Assembly (NCBI GenBank): GCA_022410635.1
Contig: JAJVDF010000301.1
Location: 32,680-96,679 of the forward strand
Length of the DNA: 64,000 bases
Direction of reading: 5' to 3'
Origin: Tretioscincus oriximinensis
Lineage: Eukaryota; Chordata; Lepidosauria; Squamata; Gymnophthalmidae
The notes beneath the pieces are model-generated. The model ran no database searches. It saw nothing but the letters and a program-made list of their open reading frames with translations, and had not been told where the DNA came from. Of this stretch, positions 33,301 through 44,826 are shown piece by piece. The translations under genes were made by a program, and so were the position numbers. Position 1 is the stretch's first letter. Each line of letters opens with the position of its first letter.

Positions 33301-33796
33301 TAAGAATATAAGAACATAAGAGGACCCCTGTGAACCAGGCCAGAGCCCATTTAGTCCGGCATTCTGTCTCACACAGAGGTCCACCAATTGCACCCAGGCA
33401 GTATGAACAGAAGGCAGAATCTTAGCCTATTCTCGACTCCCTGCAAATGTTATTTCACAAGTACTGCCTGTCGCTCCATCCCAGAGGCAATTTCAAAAGA
33501 TCCACCCTAGTAGCTATTTATACCCTTGGTGTCCATAAACGTATCAAAACTTGTCTTGAATCTATCCAGACTGATAGCTATCACCACCTCGTCTGGAAGT
33601 AAATTCCACAGGCCCGTGACCCTCTGGGTGAAAAAATACTTTCCTTTGTCTGTTCTCACTCTTCTGCCTATTAGTTTCAAGGAGTGCCCCCTGGTCCAAG
33701 TGTTGTGTGACAGAGAAAATACTTTTTCTCTATTGACCTTATCCATCCCGTGCATGATTTTATACACCTCAATCAGATCACCTCTTGGAGAACAAT
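33301..33796 (-). mobile_element. CR1 LINE 3' end with ORF2 C-terminus
   Basis: The minus strand reads from about 33796 down to the octamer tail aagaacataagaatataag-type sequence at 33301. The frame 33507-33767 encodes MYKIMHGMDKVNREKVFSL, RTDKGKYFFTQRVTGLWNLLP and a stop after KGINSY, very close to the copy at 14.7-15.4 kb. It is truncated 5' of DLIEVYKI. Confidence 0.92.
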
Positions 33797-33799
33797 CTT

Positions 33800-34072
33800 G
33801 GAGGAGTTGAGGTAGCTGTTGGTTTCATCTTGTGTTTTATAGCTGCCTGTCCCCTCCCTTCTCCGGTCTTGGTTTTGCCGTTTTATTTACAACACTTTCA
33901 GTTTTTCATCCCATTGACTGTTTAGGTGCATTTAGAGTCTTTTTCTGTTCTTCCATTCCCAAAACTGCTCTAGTTCTCAGGGAGAGGTTGTGAGTTTTTC
34001 ATTCCTTGTGAGGAGATTACAACATGTGGCTTTTGAACAAATTACTAGGATTGCCTTAAAGAGAATCTACTC
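33800..34072. other. No recognisable feature
   Basis: No coding or repeat signal that I can support. Confidence 0.4.
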
Positions 34073-34074
34073 AT

Positions 34075-34547
34075 TCAGGTTGCATACACACACGGTTCCC
34101 TTACCTGGTTCTTGCCAGGATATTCCAACATCTTCATTGTTTAGCCATACATGTTACATTCATTGTTCGCCATGCATCAGTAATAAAACTATGAGAATCA
34201 GAAATTTCCCGATAGCAGATATTTTCCAACATCCTAGCAAAATGCCGCTTATTCCCCTTCTAAGCCTTCGTGTGTTGGATTTTGTGCAAAGAAAGCAGTC
34301 CGAGTTTCTCATACACTTCCTGCTTCAAACCACACCGANCATGCTCAGTATTATAGGATCATAGAGCTGAACATCTAGAATGTAACTCATCTTTCTGCTC
34401 CCTGATCCTGGTAGCCTGTCTCTCTGTTCTGTTTAAGGTTTGTTTGTATTTGTTTGTGACAGGAGGAAGGTAAGTGTGGCATGGCTCACAAACGATTTCT
34501 TTCAGAACTTAACACTTTTTTCCCCCTTCATGTGGACACAGCCTCAG
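34075..34547 (-). repeat. MITE family R1, near-complete copy
   Basis: Ends are tcaggttgcatacacacac (34075) and catgtggacacagcctcag (to 34547), inverted versions of CTGAGGCTGTGT / CAGGTTGCAT. Inside are ttacctggttcttgccagg, tattccaacatcttcatt, gatattttccaacatcctag, ctaagccttcgtgtg, catgctcagta and acaggaggaaggtaagtg, in reverse order of 58205-58665. A CR1-like ataggatcatagagct piece sits at 34353-34370. No coding capacity. Confidence 0.6.
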
Positions 34548-34589
34548 TTTAATTATGCATTTAAATTGACTTAGATCCAGTACACTCGA

Positions 34590-34954
34590 TGAGTGAAATC
34601 TGCGTGGAGCTTGGGCAAGGCTGGCAAGAAGACAAAAGAAGCAACCAGGAGGATGTAGCTGCATATGTGTAGCCAGCTGCAATCCCACACTCCTGCTGGC
34701 TGATATCTTCTCATACTGTTTGTCTCCCCATGGTGGTGCACATACAGGGAGGCCATAGGCAGTTTTAAAATGAAGGGCACAGACATTTCACCATGTTTNC
34801 AGAAAATATCTGCAATAGGAGATTCCTCCTCTATTGCAACATTTTCCCAGATGCATGGCAAAGCCTAGAAAACCTCCATTGAGGCATGTGGCGGGGCGAT
34901 GAAGATTTTGGACCATCACACCAGGTAAGTAAATGTCGTGTGCGTGCAGCCTGA
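34590..34954 (+). repeat. MITE family R1, diverged copy in opposite orientation
   Basis: agaaaatatctgcaataggagattcctcc, gcatggcaaagcctagaaaacctcc, gaagattttggaccatcacaccaggtaag and the end cgtgtgcgtgcagcctga match the right half of the family. It lies within 45 bp of the previous copy, in opposite orientation, giving a large imperfect inverted pair. Confidence 0.5.
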
Positions 34955-34959
34955 GACAA

Positions 34960-36983
34960 TAAAAACTATTAGGCTTTTGTTGGTATAAAGATTTATCTGT
35001 TTGAAGGAGAAGAACATTGTTATATATGTTTTCATATAGCAATGACTAAAACTAACATTGTATTTACAGCCTGGAAAGGTACATATGAAAAGATAAATGA
35101 GGAGAAAGTGTTGATGGCAGTGCAACTGCTGCTGGTGAATTCCTTTATCTGTTGCTGCAGCAACCTGGGCAGAGGGATGGAGGAAGATGGAGCTTTAAAA
35201 TGGCAGATTGATGGTTCTTTGCCCATGTTCACATACATACACTGTGTTCTTGCATTCTCACTTGCTGAAACAATGTGAGAAAAGTTTGGTGGTGATATAT
35301 AAAATGAAGTTCTAAAAGGAGACAATTGAGAGAGANAATGTGAGATAATTCAGGATAAATAGCAGTGCAGTGGTTCGCAAATTGTGCTTGTCCGACAGCC
35401 TCCTGTATTTTACTTCCAGTTTTCAAACAATTTGTTCACAGTATGAGACAATAGAAGTAGTGATTTAAAGGTCACCCAGTATTGGTCAATAAACTGGATC
35501 AGTAAACACATGGGAGCTAGGATATGGTCTAAAGAGAAGATTTCTAGGATCCTTTTATAATGCACTAACATGAGTAAAGAAGAGTCACCCATGTTATAAG
35601 AAAACAGAAATAACGTAGCACTTTATCAGAAAAAATACATCCTCAGAAGATGGTAACATCTCTCTCAATCAACGTGCTCATGTGAACTGAGATTGAGATT
35701 CCTCAGCATGGATTTCTGTGTAATTTCAGCAAGATGTAAGATGTTAGTTTGGATTTAATTGTCTCAAAACACTCTTAAAACCATCTCATTTCAACATGGT
35801 TCTCTTGAATGTTTTGACCCTTGATGTAATATTCTAATGATGCCACTTTTATTAGGGCATAGTATAATCCCATCGCCCATCCCCCTTCCAATTTAAGATA
35901 TGCAATTGCAATTCCATTGCAAATGAAGAAAAATAAACCATTTATGTTTTNAAATTTTCTTTACAACGTAATTTATCTAAAATCCTAAAGGGAGCCGCAT
36001 GGCAAAATTACACCAGGAGCAGAAAAAACCCATTATGCAGTATCTCCATAGGATTTAATCCATGTCTTCCTCAGGAAGGACTTGAAACAAATAGTTTTTA
36101 TTGCTGATCATTTTTCACCGTTACCTCTAAGTGAATAGCAGACAAACAGGGAGTTTAATTGCACCATAAAAAGGAATTATTTATAAAAGGAAAATCTGGA
36201 CCCTATGGACTATGAACCATTGACACATGTGCCATAAAACAAATCAAATTAATTTAACAAGTCCAAAGAGAGCAATTAATTTTATTTAGAGTGGGAAGGA
36301 AAGAAGTAGAGAGAAAAGGAATCAGGGGAAAATTGAAATTGTTCCTATACTACATTAAATGCGTATGAACGGTTGAACCAGATAGTTGTAGCAAACAACA
36401 AAGCTATCCTAGGTTACAAGGAAGTCTAACAATTACATTATGGTATGATTTTCTGGGTTGATGCTGAAAAATCGGGTACCTGTCATGGTCTGAAAACTGT
36501 CACATAAATATGTCTTGCTATAAATCAAGTAAAAGCAAGTTATTCAGTGTGGCAAGAAATGCAATCTATGGTAACATAATTACAGTGTCAGCTCTCATTG
36601 GACTTGAAAGGAATTAGGTCTGTCTTATGCCACAGTATCCAGAGGGCAGTCCACTAACAGCAATGGCTCTGAATCTACTTAACTGGAAAGTCAGTATTTA
36701 CGTGTATGAGAGATTGCAAGATAATATAAATATTTTAACAGTTACTAAAACTTACTTAAAAGCCAAATAATTCTTCATCTTTTTAACATAATGATAGTGC
36801 GTCTTAAGAATGAATGGATGCTTAATATTGTTCCTGAAAACAGGATCCACTAAATACAAGAAAATAATCATGTCAGGTTTAGCTACAGTTGCTTATAGGG
36901 AGACTTTCACCCCTTTTCATTTGAAAGGCAGTTAGTTTCATTTCATTCCCACTTTATTTATGCAGGCACGAATGGCTCAATAC
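34960..36983. other. No recognisable feature
   Basis: gttgctgcagcaac at 35151-35164 is a perfect 14-bp palindrome. Otherwise I see no coding or repeat signal. Confidence 0.4.
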
Positions 36984-37275
36984 GGGCACGAATGGCTCAG
37001 TTGCTAAGGAAATGGTCAGGTTTTAAAGCCCTGTGTTGGACATGGGGAGCGGTGAGCACCTTCCACTAGCCTGTAGCTCTAGCTAACCCAGCTATTCGAA
37101 AGCATTAATTGCAAGAAATTGCAACATATTGAAAGTAGATACATACATACATAGAATGTGAGCCTTCGGGCAAAAGTACCCTTGTAAGCCGCTTTGAGTA
37201 CCTTTGAAAGGTGAGAAAAGCGGGGTATAAGAACCCAGTTCTTCGTCTCCGTCTCCGTCTCCTTCTCCTTCACTG
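36963..37275 (+). mobile_element. tRNA-derived SINE, family B, copy 3
   Basis: The head acgaatggctcagttgctaagga is preceded by a tandem copy of ggcacgaatggctca (36965-36979 and 36985-36999). The B box region is damaged (caggttttaaagccctg). The body agctctagctaacccagctattcgaaagca and the tail gccgctttgagtacctttgaaaggtgagaaaagcggggtataagaacc are intact. The tail has become a CTCCGT/CTCCTT array (37243-37270) instead of plain TTC. Confidence 0.82.
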
Positions 37276-37279
37276 AATA

Positions 37280-37690
37280 ATCCCAAACCCATAAACTGCA
37301 CAGAATTTATAAATTAATAACAAATACATCTAGCAAGGGTAATTTTTAAACTGGATGAAAGTTAATACAAATAAAAGACTAAAATAACTAACTGACTCTT
37401 AATTCTTGCAGTATTAAAACAGAAGCCAAAATTAAAGGACCTCAAATTCAGGAAAAATAAGAGATTTTTTTATGAAACACAGTATTGCATACATTCCTAG
37501 AAATAAGAGTTTCCAGTGATAGAAATTTGATCTGCATGATCCATTTTAATTTTAATAGCTTGATAAAATATTGTTAGACTTTAGATCAGTTTTAGAGCCT
37601 AACAGGACTCAAGCCTCTGATACTGATTACAGGCAAATTCCAATTTGATCACAAAAGCCCTATAAACCCTTGAAATACATCCAGTCATTC
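37280..37690. other. No recognisable feature
   Basis: AT-rich, no coding or repeat signal. Confidence 0.4.
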
Positions 37691-37699
37691 AGAGTCCAG

Positions 37700-38260
37700 A
37701 ATGGCACCAGAAATTTTCTGACACCATTTCAAAGAGAGCTCATGATCTCTCCAAAACTATTAGTTTGCTTCAAGTAAATCATCATAGATCTACAAACATC
37801 CAAGTTATGCTTCAGACATTCCAAACAATGTTTCAGTCTAAGACAGAGTGATGGCAAATGCATTTACTGATTCATGTGGAAGGCTGAATCTACCATAGGC
37901 TTAACCCTTAAGCTTCATCCAATGAACTGCCTCTGCATACGCCTAATGGCAGAGTGCCCTCCACAGTATTCTCACAGTAGATGACTGTTTATCCTTGAGA
38001 ATAATGACTATAGTGCTGTCACACAACTGCTGCTGAGAGCTTTTGGTACTGAGTCTCCAAGTTGTCAATTTTAACCATCCTGGGTTAGGATGGACCAATT
38101 CCATCTCCGTCAGAGAAGAGAAAGGTGAAACCATGGCCTTCTGGGACAAAAAGAGGCTACTAGAATCACTTCCATCCCTTCCATGAAAACTCTTTCTCAA
38201 ACTCTTTGCAAGACAGGAAGGGGAGGTAATGAATAAAGGAGAACTGAAGGCCACAGGTGG
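37700..38260 (-). pseudogene. Possible DIRS-type retrotransposon relic
   Basis: The minus-strand 103-codon frame 37943-38254 contains LVHPNPGWLKLTTWRLST, a spacing of Pro, Leu and Trp that recalls the linker between RNase H and tyrosine recombinase in vertebrate DIRS elements, and then SSTVRIL in the position of the usual 'ST..Y' start of the recombinase. Downstream on the same strand only out-of-frame fragments such as KWCQKI remain. No catalytic residue is visible, so this could also be a chance match. Confidence 0.35.
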
Positions 38261-38261
38261 G

Positions 38262-39918
38262 TCAGGCTACACTCCAGCTGCCTAAATATGCTTGTACCTG
38301 GGTAGGAAAAGGGGGGCTTTGTGGTTGATTAGAGGAACAGACAAGTCACTCTGAGGATAGCCACATAACTGAACCATCTCTAATCCTATTGTAGGGTAGA
38401 CAGCTAAGGCCAAACTGCTGAACATCTGATGTTTTTCAGGACATGTCATGCACATTAAGAAGTTGGGCTAGCTTACTAAGACACCAGTTGGTGGCAGGAT
38501 GGACCCTTGAAATCCAAAGTATATATACTATATGTGATCCACACTTTTCTGCAAGGGACTGCTACTGAGATGATGTCCAGATTTCAACACTCCCCTCACT
38601 TGATTCTTTTGAAAGAATGACTTTGAAATAGAAAATCTTATTCTGTAAAATTTCAGTCACTTAATTGACTAGCATTCAGCCTTAACTTGTCTTGTGTTAC
38701 TATTATTGATTGTCAGAATAGTGCACAAAGTTAATTGTAGGGTGAAAATGGGGATTAATTTTAAAAAGCCCTCAGCTGTGTTTTCTCAGTGTTGCCTCAT
38801 AAAAAAGTCTGCTTAGCTGATAGTTTCAAGATTATAAGGCAGCTAAAAAAGAGTAAGATGGGAAAATGGCAATACTATTGCTTATGTGCTAGTATTTTAC
38901 AGGGTGGATAAAGGAATTTTGATTTCTAATGAAAATTCAGCTAATAATGATCTTGGATTGGTTTGATTTACATGGGTGATGATGTCTTCATTAGTTTGAG
39001 CAAATGATTAATCTTTCTGTACTACAGCTGCTTATATGCTCCCCCCACACCCATGGCATTTTAATTTTCAAGTTGACAACTAGTCAGAAAGAATCCATTA
39101 CACATGATCAAAGCTTGTGCTAGATAGTTTTTGTCATCAGATGACAAATATAACATTCTGCATGCTTAGAAAAGGTTATTTGTAGTTTAATCTACATGTT
39201 TTTTCTTTTACTCCTCTGCACATAGTATTCTGTTTGACATTTGGTTTCTTTGTTAGTGATTTTCTCCATTTAACTGTTTTGTAAGAAGAGACAGAGCAGC
39301 TTTTGATGTTAACTATTCTATTAAAGACAAGTGAAAGGCTATACACCTGTTTAGGAGGACATTTTCAAGCAGTGAACAAAAAGGTGGCATTAAAAGAGGT
39401 CCCCCAGGGTTCTGAGGTTGGACATTTTAGGAGTTTCCACATTTATCTTCACTGAAGAGATCCAGATCTAACTCTGGGAGTAATAAAGATATCCCAAGAC
39501 AAAGGCCATGTTCACTTGTCTCAAGNACACTACTGCAGATCTTTCTATAATATTAAGGTTCATTTTCTGTAAAAAAATATTTAACATGAATCCACTTGAT
39601 AAGGACAATATTCAGTGTATGTTACAAGGACTGTGATTGAGACCTCCATTTTAGTTAAAATGTCCTGTACACATCAGAGAAGGCAAATGAATATGAAAGG
39701 CAAGGATAACTACTGTAGCTTGCAAGGACCCCTTGGCTGATCGTGGTCAAGAATTTTTGGCAACCAGTTCTCAAGATGCTTGAGAGATGTCCGTTTTCTC
39801 GTGTGTGGGCATGCCTAAGTCTCACACAAGTCTAGGAGATAGCAAACAAATTACTAGAGGAAAAAATAAATGCAAAAGTTTTGTGGCTCTGCACTGGCCA
39901 CATCCATTTCCCATTTAC
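38262..39918. other. No recognisable feature
   Basis: No coding or repeat signal that I can support. Confidence 0.4.
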
Positions 39919-39920
39919 TC

Positions 39921-39953
39921 CAGTATGGCTCTTCTTATGTTCTTATGTTCCTC
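39921..39953 (+). mobile_element. CR1 LINE 3' terminus, about 33 bases
   Basis: ctccagtatggctcttcttatgttcttatgttc is the final stretch of CR1 with two octamers. Everything upstream of it has been lost or was never copied. Confidence 0.8.
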
Positions 39954-40089
39954 CATGTGCCATTTGCAGAGCTATACAGCACCTGAGTGGAGTTTGCTCA
40001 GAAAACGATGATTAGTGCACTCTGGCACAAAACCAGGGATTTTTTATTTTTATTTTTTAAGAAAACCAAGTCATTTGCATCTGCTCTTG

Positions 40090-40218
40090 GCTTTACTCTT
40101 TCTCTGCCCTGTCAGGCCACTAAAATGGGGTCAAAACAGAGCAGGGAAGGAGGGAAAACAGTGGNGTGGTTTTAGATCTGCTTCACTGTTTTCTAAATTG
40201 CTTCTTTTTCCCTAGTCA
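40090..40218 (+). repeat. Fragment related to the 12.3-kb foldback element
   Basis: gcagggaaggagggaaaacagtgg, ttttagatctgcttc, ctttttccctagtcagaattcagccc parallels 12925-12998 (gggaaaacagcaatatggatctaaattctctttttctctaccagttggaatgcagcc). It is the right-hand end only. Confidence 0.45.
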
Positions 40219-40224
40219 GAATTC

Positions 40225-42045
40225 AGCCCAGGGGACTTCAAAAGAATGCAAAAGGTTTAGAAAATGTAGACTTTTTTAACTGAATAATTACTGCTCCACA
40301 TGATTATGTTTGAATGAATCCCAATAATCTACTCTAGCCTATAATAATTGCTAACAGACTTTAAATATTCTTTTTGTGTTTTAGTATGCCTCTGCTGACC
40401 TATTAAACCTGCAAACAACAACAAAAATACCCAGCATAGTATTATGGCCTATATATAAGGGAGAAATTGTATTATTTCAGGAATATTAACTTTGTGCAGC
40501 ATGAGGATTGAAGTGCCTCTAGTATAGCTTTTATTTTGAGTCCCTTTATGTTCCTCTGAAAAGTGGCCACCCAAGTATGAAAACAATGAAACAAACTCTG
40601 CTGGACTAGAGATGCAGATGGCTCCAAAGGCCCAGAAGCCCTAGAGCAAGCATGCACGCTGGATATGTGCCATTCAACAGGCATTTCAAAAGCTGTACCA
40701 GCAGGAAATGAGCTGGAAAATTTCAAAGCAACTGTTTTAAGATATTTGATCCACCCTGCATAAACAAATGTTTGCTACAAAAAAAGAAATTGAATAGAGG
40801 AAAATTGCCCTTTGTGTAGCATAAAAATCCCATAAATAGGATTTTATTGTTTTTTGCTTTGTATACAATCAGGATAGTAAGGGAAGGCTACTACATTTAC
40901 ATATTTATGGTTTCAGTTTTCAGTTTCCGTGACCTAATAGAAAAAAATATATATGAAAGTACAGTATATTCTGGATAGAGCAGCTAAGAAGTCTTTTATG
41001 AGCCTCTTAGGCTATAACCTGACAGCCATGAGAAAAGCCATCTTTGCAGTAGAATCCTTCAGTCTTGCTTCTGTAAAGATAGTTGAACTGTGCTTCCCAT
41101 CCTAATTATCTTTGGATAATTCTGTGCTGACCTCCTAGATCTACAAATGCACTTTTTCCACACACTGGTGTAATCTAAGGGAGACCCCAGATGGGAAGGG
41201 AAGTTTCTAATAAACTTGCTGTTCTATACTGGGCCATTTGGAATTGCCCTTTGATGAGATGGAGTAAAAGTTCCTTTCCTACTATATCCATTGAAGTGAA
41301 CCACAGAATTTATGCAGCCATAAATCTATTTTGAAGCATGCATCTGTTTTTGTTGCACTTGGCCAACATATTATCCTTGCAAAACTGAATACGTTGTTTT
41401 CACTACATGGGCAAGTCGACCTTAATGGCATTGTTTATTCACCGGCAAGACATTGCAAACTCTTCTCCTAGCATACAAGATGAGATTTTGTTTCCCACTG
41501 CACACTACTTGCTTGGTTAAGTAGATTTTCTTTTCTGCCCCCTTCTTGTCCCTTCCTGCTTCTTCCCTCCCTCCTTTGCAACCCCATGTACAGTTTTGAT
41601 CTTTTGAAGAATATGGTTTCAAAAAGCTTTTATTTGAGAGGTGAATTAAGCCATCTGAAATACCAATTCAGCTCATCAAACCTTTCACTTGTTCAGATAA
41701 AAGCTGCATGTATGATCTTTAAATGTTATAGCTTTTAGAGAATTACAAAGAGAAAAATAAGAGAGAATTTCTTCTTTTGTTCCTTATGTCTATTTGTCAG
41801 CGGCTTTAAGAACAGACAATGGCCTAATTTAGGTTGAATTTGGCAGCTGTTTCCTTCTTTGAAAGTCCCTGGAACAAATAGGTATGCTATATGAAATGAT
41901 ATAATAAAGAAAGTGTTTTGTATTATAATTGCTTGTTCTCCTAGGGTGTATCTTGTTCAAAATGTTCTGCTCTGATCATGTGTAAAATAAATCCTTAAGT
42001 TTGTTTTATACATCTCAGTTGTGCTTTTTATTTGACTTGGAGTTT
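40225..42045. other. No recognisable feature
   Basis: The minus-strand frame 40472-40726 (84 codons) is compositionally protein-like but shows no family I recognise. Confidence 0.35.
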
Positions 42046-42049
42046 TTCT

Positions 42050-42150
42050 GCATTGGGTCTTACTCTGAAATGCATTCTAGAATAGGGATCTTCAGTCTGC
42101 AAGCTAGTGCAAACTATGGCAGGCCCTGGCATAGTCTGTAAGCTGGGACA
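42050..42150 (-). repeat. Dispersed motif family, inverted copy
   Basis: The reverse complement reads agactgaagatccctattctagaatgcatttcagagtaag, comparable with gcaggtccctattctggaatgtagtcc at 60626-60652. Confidence 0.35.
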
Positions 42151-42336
42151 GTGTTTCCTAGGACAAGATCTAGCATGGCTGCCACTGCTAATGTTATAGA
42201 GGCACAATGCTGGCTGGAAATATTTAGAANTTAACATCAGTTTTTTCTTCTTGTTGTATACCAACTGATTGATAAACAAATACGATTATTCAATGTTGAT
42301 TTCTACCATTTTACTATTCTTCATAAGAGGCCGTTG

Positions 42337-42423
42337 ATGGAGCAGAAACTACTGATAAATGAACTGGAAGACATTATTAACACTCAAGATCAAGAACTGC
42401 ATGAAGATCACCATGCTGCATGA
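42337..42423 (+). other. Small open frame with coiled-coil look after an acceptor-like site
   Basis: A pyrimidine-rich run ending in ttcttcataag (42315-42326) resembles a splice acceptor. The frame then gives 28 codons starting MEQKLLINELEDIINTQDQE with heptad-like leucines and isoleucines and stops at 42421. The last part lies in a 19-bp tandem repeat. I know no matching protein. No donor site is convincing, so it is listed only as a candidate exon or pseudogene fragment. Confidence 0.2.
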
Positions 42424-42434
42424 AGATCACCAAG
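42397..42434 (+). repeat. Tandem duplication, 19-bp unit twice
   Basis: ctgcatgaagatcaccatg followed by ctgcatgaagatcaccaag. Confidence 0.92.
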
Positions 42435-42461
42435 CTGTAACATCCTTAATATCTGTGGTAT

Positions 42462-42828
42462 AGTGGTTGGTCAGTGCCGACCACTGAGCACTCCACAGGT
42501 GGTACGGTGACAGTGTGCACAGTTATTTCGGTGATTTCCACCTTCAGGACTGGCTCTGTTTTTGCATAGAAATCACCATCTTGGGGGAACTCCACCCTCT
42601 GTTCCGCCCATTCTCCCAGCAGCTAACAGAATGGCTTCTCCTTCATTCCCCTTGGCTGCTGGGAGAGTGAACGGCACCGGTAGTGCCATGTAGGGTGGAG
42701 TTCCTCTAACATGGTGATTCCTAGGGGAAACGGCGGCAGTACTGAAGGTGGAAATCGCTGAAATAACTCTATGCGTGTCATCACTGAACCACCTGTGGAG
42801 CACTCAGCGGCCACCTCTAGTGGTTGTC
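42462..42828. mobile_element. 0.37-kb hairpin MITE
   Basis: Two arms of about 165 bp face each other around a 31-base loop (42624-42654). Outer pairs are ctgagcactccacaggtggt (42483) with accacctgtggagcactcag (to 42807). Middle pairs are gtgatttccaccttcag with ctgaaggtggaaatcgc, and aactccaccct with agggtggagtt. Inner pairs are tctcccagcagc with gctgctgggaga. CpG and GC content exceed the surroundings. Open frames here reflect the palindrome, not a protein. It is a non-autonomous DNA transposon by structure; family unknown. Confidence 0.75.
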
Positions 42829-42829
42829 T

Positions 42830-43080
42830 GCTTTTTGTAATAGGTTGGAAAACCTTAACCAAAATTAATGTTTTAGAGATACAATTTCTGCATCACAAAA
42901 TGCATGTGTGTGTTTTTTATGAAGCTTGATGATGCACAAAAATTGTTGAAAATATTTTTTAAATTTTACTAAAGAGTTAGGAAAATAATTTTTCAAATGA
43001 ACATTTGATCTGAATCAAAATCAGATGAGAGTTCACACGTTACTAGTTGTATCTTTTTGTTTAGCTGGCTGGCGACTTGC
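42830..43080. other. No recognisable feature
   Basis: AT-rich spacer between the hairpin and a CR1 fragment. Confidence 0.4.
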
Positions 43081-43084
43081 AAGA

Positions 43085-43416
43085 GCTGACTTTAGCTGCC
43101 CATGTTCAGTGTAGAGAAAACTGAGAGGGATCGTAAGGCACTCCAGAGTGATCTATTGAAATTGGATGAGCAAGCAACCAAGTGGGAAAAGCACTTCAAG
43201 CAAGTGCAAAATCATGCACATTAGGGCAAAGGCCCCCAAATACTCCTACCAACTGATGGGAACCAAGTGTTGGTGGATAATTCAATGAAGGTGTGAACTC
43301 AGTGTGCAGTGGAAGAAAAAAAAAGGAAATTCCATGTTGAGGATAATTAGGAAAAGAATCGAAAACAAGTCAGCAANTATTGTTTTGCCTCTTTATAAAT
43401 CTGTAGTGAGGCTGAA
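43085..43416 (+). mobile_element. CR1 LINE, internal ORF2 fragment
   Basis: Across shifting frames it encodes the region just upstream of the segment kept at 14.7 kb: ALQSDLLKLDEQATKWEKHF, a NQVLVDNSMKV-like stretch, then NSMLRIIRKRIENKSA and IVLPLYKSVVRL. The match ends exactly at KSVVR, where the 14.7-kb copy begins. There is no 3' UTR or tail. At least two frameshifts are present. Confidence 0.85.
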
Positions 43417-43419
43417 ATC

Positions 43420-44640
43420 CTCAGTCAAATCCCCATTGTTGCAGTCCTTTATCTTGGTGAATGTACTGTCCAATTGCAATATCAGTAATGATTACACTGT
43501 CACTTTCACTCTAGAATTTTTGCCCAGTTATATGACATCATAACTTATACAGTATGTATTGAAGGAAAGGAGACTCTTCTATGTCTAACAATGAGCTTAA
43601 TGCCACATCACTAGTAGAGAGCACTTTCAGTTCTCTTTCTGCCAGTATCTCCATTTGATTCGCTTATTCTGCAGGGACTCTCAGTATGAAACCAATATTT
43701 TGTGAGACAGTGTTACATCTAGGTTCTATTTCTTTGGGAAGAATGAATAATATCCATGCATGTTCTTTCAGAACAATTAAAAAAATATTTAATTGTTTAC
43801 ACGCACAAACATGTTGCTCTTCTGTGGGGGAGCCCTATACAGTTTGCTTTATCTGCTTCTCCCTTCTTCNCAGTCCCACAGTTTACAGGGTAATTTCAAA
43901 TTGTTGCTAATTCCTTGAGAGCAGATTATAGATACAAAATCCAATCACATTCAGAACTAGCACTGGGGATGCATTTCATTTGTAAGCAATACAAAACAGC
44001 AAAGAAAAGCAAACACTGTTATGCACCAGCTATCTTGTCAGAAATAATTGGCTCATTAATCCTCGATATACAAATGTAATTATATTAGGAAGGTCAAATA
44101 CAAGAATTTACTTTTGTGCATACTTCATATTAAGCACAAGCTTCCAATACATTCTGGATATGAAAATTATAACAGTATCATTAACACCTTAGAAACATAA
44201 TTACACGATACAGAAAAACTGAAACAATAGAACTCAAAAGACCATATTTATTGTACCCATAGATAGCCTGTACATCCTTAACAAATATGGGTGCAGTGAC
44301 AAAGGCAGCTTTGGAAATACTAACTGATACTTTTAGTTTCGAAAGCAAACAAGCAAAATAAAAAGGAATAAATACAGCAGCAAAATAGAGATCATAAACG
44401 ATGGAATGCAATCCAGATCAAAAGGCCCCTGATTTGGTTTACTAGTATTCTACCAGCCCTGACCAGCCTGGAATATGGAGCCTTGAGATCCATTTCTGGC
44501 ATTAGGTATCTTATCAAAATAGGTACCAAAATCCCTTGGAGCTCTTGAAGGTTGGTCTGGACTAATGTTGACTTGCAGACACCATTCTCCCAGCTCATCT
44601 TATGCTGTGTACTTTACCACTACTTTTCTTTGGTCTACTG
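43420..44640. other. No recognisable feature
   Basis: No coding or repeat signal that I can support. Confidence 0.4.
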
Positions 44641-44754
44641 AGCTTAGGGTTGCCATAATCTAAGCGTCCAAAATCAGGACACAATTTAGAAATCCCCCAC
44701 ACACACAATGACATGTGTGTGCATGCACATAAACACATATACATGGTGGCATAA

Positions 44755-44826
44755 GTGCCTGGCGACACACAAGTCCCTGAGAGCTTCGGGTATAGGGCGG
44801 GGTATAAGTATAAATAAATAAATACA
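44755..44826 (+). mobile_element. L2-type LINE 3' tail nested in the MITE
   Basis: cctgagagcttcgggtatagggcggggtataagtataaataaataaatac, a very short L2 end inside the TA-flanked element. Confidence 0.7.

Noticed and set aside
34353..34385. CR1 end (ataggatcatagagctgaac)
   Set aside because: Too short and diverged, and inside an R1 copy; noted within that entry only.
37943..38254. Host gene exon reading of the 103-codon minus frame
   Set aside because: Its only recognisable feature resembles a retrotransposon linker, so it is reported as a possible DIRS relic instead.
40472..40726. 84-codon minus-strand frame with protein-like composition
   Set aside because: No family recognised, no start context or splice signal; kept only as a remark.
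42573..42862. Two minus-strand frames within the 42.5-kb hairpin
   Set aside because: Explained by the palindrome and its higher GC content.
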